From assembly GCF_018688095.1 (NCBI RefSeq), contig NZ_CP061311.1:1052861-1116860 (forward strand): DNA of 64,000 bases, given 5' to 3'. Positions 61,454-64,000 of this stretch are shown one piece after another. Under the pieces are notes generated by a model that was not told where the DNA came from, ran no database searches, and was given only the letters and a program-made list of their open reading frames with translations. The DNA is from Polynucleobacter sp. AP-Titi-500A-B4 (lineage in GTDB: Bacteria; Pseudomonadota; Gammaproteobacteria; Burkholderiales; Burkholderiaceae). Position 1 is the first letter of the stretch. Every line of letters begins with the position of its first letter. A program made the position numbers and the translations under genes.

Positions 61454-63850
61454 TTACACAGCGCGCGTACGGGTGACGCGCATCACATCAGGATTAGTTC
61501 GCAAACTGCGCATGACTTTAGATAAATGCAGACGATCATAGACTTGAATCGTAAAGCGGATCGTGACAGAGTCTTCCTTAAAGCGATCCTCCATCGATAC
61601 ATTCATGATATTGGAGTCTGCGGAAGTCACGCTACTGGCAACGCGCGCCAACACACCTTTACCCTGACGTGTATCAATCGCTAGATCGACCTCAAACTCT
61701 CGATTCAGCTCTTTACCCCACTCAACTTCTACCCACTTATCACTGTCTTTTGACAACATCCGCATTGCAACAGTGCAGTCGTTGGTATGCACCTGCAGAC
61801 CTTCACCCTTACCCAGATAGCCAATGATGTTGTCACCTGGAATGGGATGACAACAAGATTGAAAGCCAATCGAGTTACCTTCACGACCATCTACCAGAAT
61901 GGCTTGACGCTGATGGTGATGCGCGTCTTGGTTTGGAGCAACCCAATCGGCAACTCCAAGACGCATCTGCTCTCCCCCGCCTTCATCATCGATCAAGATC
62001 TTCAGACGAATTGCCAATTCTTGTGGTGAACGACGGCCTAAAGCGATATTGACACAGGCTTCTTCGCGATTTTTATCGCCCGTCCAGTGCATCAGCTTTT
62101 CCCAGATCTCAGGAGTGAGCAATGCAGCATCGACACCTTGTTGGCGCAAACCATTGGCCAACAATCGCTCGCCCAACTGAAGTGATTCTGAATAATGTTT
62201 GGTCTTTAAAGAATGGCGAATCGAAGCACGCGCTTTACCGGTGCGAACAAAAGCCAACCAACCTGGATTTGGTTGTGAATTGGCTGAAGTCACTACTTCG
62301 ACGATGTCACCATTCTTGAGCTCGCTACGCAATGGCAATTGCAGACCATTAATCTTGACTGCCACACAGGTGTTACCAACATCACTATGAATGGAGTATG
62401 CAAAATCCAACGCAGTTGCACCCCTAGGCAAAGCCCGAATCTGCCCCTTAGGGGTAAAGACATAAACCGCATCTGGGAACAAATCAATCTTGACGTGCTC
62501 TAAGAATTCTTGAGAATCGCCGCTACTATCCTGAATATCAATCAATGACTGTAGCCATTGATGAGCGCGGTTTTGCACTTCACTCATATCTGGCGAACCA
62601 TCTTTGTACGCCCAGTGAGCGGCTACACCTGCTTCTGCTACAGCATGCATATCAGTAGTACGGATCTGGAACTCGACTGGTACACCTGATGGACCTAATA
62701 AGGTTGTATGCAAAGACTGATAGCCATTCAATTTTGGAATGGCGATGTAATCCTTAAATTTGCCGGGCATAGGTTTATAAAGCGAATGTAATATTCCGAG
62801 CGCGCGATAGCACTCATCAATGCTGCTAACTGTCACGCGGAAGGCATATACATCTAAGACTTGAGAGAAGCTGACATGCTTCATACGCATCTTGTTATAA
62901 ATGCTATAGAGCGTCTTTTCACGCCCCCGTAGATCAACATCGAGATTGGCTTTTGCAAAAGCCATGCGTGAGGCCTGCAAAATCTTTTCAACCATCTCCT
63001 TACGGTTGCCACGAGCACGCTTGACGGCGCCCTCAATGACCCGAAAGCGCATCGGCATGGAGTAACGGAAGCTGAGATCCTGCAAATCACGATAGATAAT
63101 GTTGAGACCTAGGCGGTGGGCAATTGGTGCGTAGATCTCAATAGTCTCGGCAGCCACCCTGCGGCGCTTTTCCATTGGCACAGCATCGAGCGTACGCATG
63201 TTGTGTGTACGATCTGCCAACTTCACCAATATCACACGGACATCGCGTGCCATCGCCATGAACATTTTGCGAAAGCTTTCTGCTTGCGCTTCTGCATGAC
63301 TCTGAAACTCCAACTTATCGAGCTTGGTTAATCCTTCAACCAGCTCTGCAACTTTGGTACCAAACTTTTCGACCAAATCTGCCTTTGTACAACCGGTATC
63401 CTCAATCACATCATGCAAGAGCGCCGCCATGATAGAAGGTGCATCGAGGCGCCAGGTTGCACACAACTCTGCAACTGCAACCGGATGAGTAATATAAGGC
63501 TCACCGCTATGGCGGTATTGACCTAGATGCGCCGCATCTGAAAACTGAAATGCTTTTTTAACTTGGGTAATTTCATCGGACTTGAGATAAGTCAACTTAG
63601 ACAGCAGGCCATCAATAGAAACAACTTGGTGCTTTAGAGGCAGACTGGGCGCTGAGGTAGGCCCGAATAAATGACGACTGGATTGCGCCAATAAACTGTC
63701 AATGACAGACTTCTTACCGCTCTGCGCAAAAAAGGGTGTATCTGATGAGGAATCTAAAAGATTGGCTTGTACTTCGCCTAAAGAGGCCTGATTGGGCGAG
63801 ACCCCTCCTACTAATTCCGATGCTTTGGTCGTTCCTAAAGGGAGCTCCAC
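61454..63850 (-). CDS. spoT: Bifunctional (p)ppGpp synthetase/hydrolase SpoT
   Basis: Makes and degrades the stringent-response alarmone. The 798-residue protein starts with GTG (63850, AGGAG seven bases upstream). An ~80-residue Ser/Leu-rich N-terminal extension precedes the hydrolase HD domain (HSGEPYITHPVAVAELCA, ALLHDVIEDTG and LVKLADRTHNMRTL). The synthetase has GREKTLYSIYNKMRMK, GKFKDYIAIPKLNGYQSLHTT and VEFQIRTTDMHAVAEAGVAAHWAYK. Hydrolase ligands are intact, so it should be bifunctional. TGS, helical and ACT domains follow to the C-terminus. It is 15 bases after rpoZ, the usual rpoZ-spoT order. Confidence 0.96.
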   Translation of the reverse strand: MELPLGTTKASELVGGVSPNQASLGEVQANLLDSSSDTPFFAQSGKKSVIDSLLAQSSRHLFGPTSAPSLPLKHQVVSIDGLLSKLTYLKSDEITQVKKAFQFSDAAHLGQYRHSGEPYITHPVAVAELCATWRLDAPSIMAALLHDVIEDTGCTKADLVEKFGTKVAELVEGLTKLDKLEFQSHAEAQAESFRKMFMAMARDVRVILVKLADRTHNMRTLDAVPMEKRRRVAAETIEIYAPIAHRLGLNIIYRDLQDLSFRYSMPMRFRVIEGAVKRARGNRKEMVEKILQASRMAFAKANLDVDLRGREKTLYSIYNKMRMKHVSFSQVLDVYAFRVTVSSIDECYRALGILHSLYKPMPGKFKDYIAIPKLNGYQSLHTTLLGPSGVPVEFQIRTTDMHAVAEAGVAAHWAYKDGSPDMSEVQNRAHQWLQSLIDIQDSSGDSQEFLEHVKIDLFPDAVYVFTPKGQIRALPRGATALDFAYSIHSDVGNTCVAVKINGLQLPLRSELKNGDIVEVVTSANSQPNPGWLAFVRTGKARASIRHSLKTKHYSESLQLGERLLANGLRQQGVDAALLTPEIWEKLMHWTGDKNREEACVNIALGRRSPQELAIRLKILIDDEGGGEQMRLGVADWVAPNQDAHHHQRQAILVDGREGNSIGFQSCCHPIPGDNIIGYLGKGEGLQVHTNDCTVAMRMLSKDSDKWVEVEWGKELNREFEVDLAIDTRQGKGVLARVASSVTSADSNIMNVSMEDRFKEDSVTIRFTIQVYDRLHLSKVMRSLRTNPDVMRVTRTRAV

Positions 63851-63865
63851 ACCGGAACTCCTAAA

Positions 63866-64000
63866 TTACAAAGGTACTTTGGTCAACATGTCACGGTCAG
63901 TCACACCAGCTGCTACTTCACGCAAAGCAACAACAGTAGCTTTATCTCTGGACTCAACACGTGGGGAGTGACCTTGAACCAATTGACGTGCACGATAAGT
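63866..64000 (-). CDS. rpoZ: RNA polymerase omega subunit, C-terminal part (cut by window edge)
   Basis: The last 44 codons of omega, which assists folding of the beta' subunit and is linked to ppGpp binding. Visible text is TYRARQLVQGHSPRV, then RDKATVVALREVAAGVTD and the end MLTKVPL. The TVVALRE wording matches the conserved omega core. The start lies beyond base 64000. Confidence 0.9.
   Translation of the reverse strand, partial: TYRARQLVQGHSPRVESRDKATVVALREVAAGVTDRDMLTKVPL

Noticed and set aside
1..64000. CRISPR arrays, transposases, integrases, prophage genes, toxin-antitoxin pairs.
   Set aside because: None were seen. All longer ORFs have housekeeping or common accessory families, and no direct-repeat array was found by eye.

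Overview
The window reads as a chromosomal segment of a compact, low-to-moderate GC betaproteobacterium of the Burkholderiaceae. Freshwater Polynucleobacter is my best guess, inferred from protein wording and gene order without a database search. It is almost wholly coding. Most genes are housekeeping. I see no insertion sequence, prophage, CRISPR array, rRNA or integrase.

Layout. (1) 1-1924, minus: start of carB (cut by the window edge) and carA. (2) 2169-6327, minus: prpE, mltD, gloB. (3) 6334-12861, plus: a YafS-like methyltransferase, rnhA, a two-gene RND efflux pump and dnaQ. The gloB/methyltransferase/rnhA/dnaQ block matches the enterobacterial order, but with the pump inserted. (4) 12858-23192: mixed metabolic genes, namely a GT41 (OGT-like) glycosyltransferase, a tartrate/D-malate-type dehydrogenase, a SprT-like zinc protein, an amidase, a Bug receptor, an Old Yellow Enzyme, mmsA, DUF1178 and a Nudix hydrolase. 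(5) 23286-37823, minus: all 14 nuo genes of respiratory Complex I, in the order nuoA to nuoN, ending at a clear terminator. (6) 37934-42968, minus: tRNA-Leu(GAG), secG, tpiA, a quinone oxidoreductase, pnp with a two-hairpin leader, and rpsO. (7) 43186-50519: a SYLF protein (plus), then the minus-strand run ilvB-ilvH-ilvC-psd-pssA-[leader and attenuator]-leuA. (8) 50712-52915, plus: a small sigma factor, DUF3619, DUF3106 and RDD genes. (9) 52925-60751, minus: an MCE/Mla-type lipid ABC transporter (STAS-MlaE, ATPase, MCE protein, PqiC-like lipoprotein) followed by a Bug receptor, an SDR and a large FtsX-type permease. (10) 60841-64000: tRNA-Arg(ACG), greB, spoT and the 3' end of rpoZ.

The strongest item beyond ordinary annotation is a complete leucine-type transcription attenuator in front of leuA: a 25-codon leader peptide with nine Leu codons, a long antiterminator pairing and an intrinsic terminator. 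Other points of interest are the RND pump inside the gloB-yafS-rnhA-dnaQ block with dnaQ start-stop coupled to it, the sigma/DUF3619/DUF3106/RDD module, the MCE operon with a Bug receptor attached, an SDR without the usual Tyr/Lys pair, and three housekeeping genes (carA, nuoA, pssA) that appear to start with TTG.

All calls come from reading the sequence and from family knowledge. No search or folding program was run.
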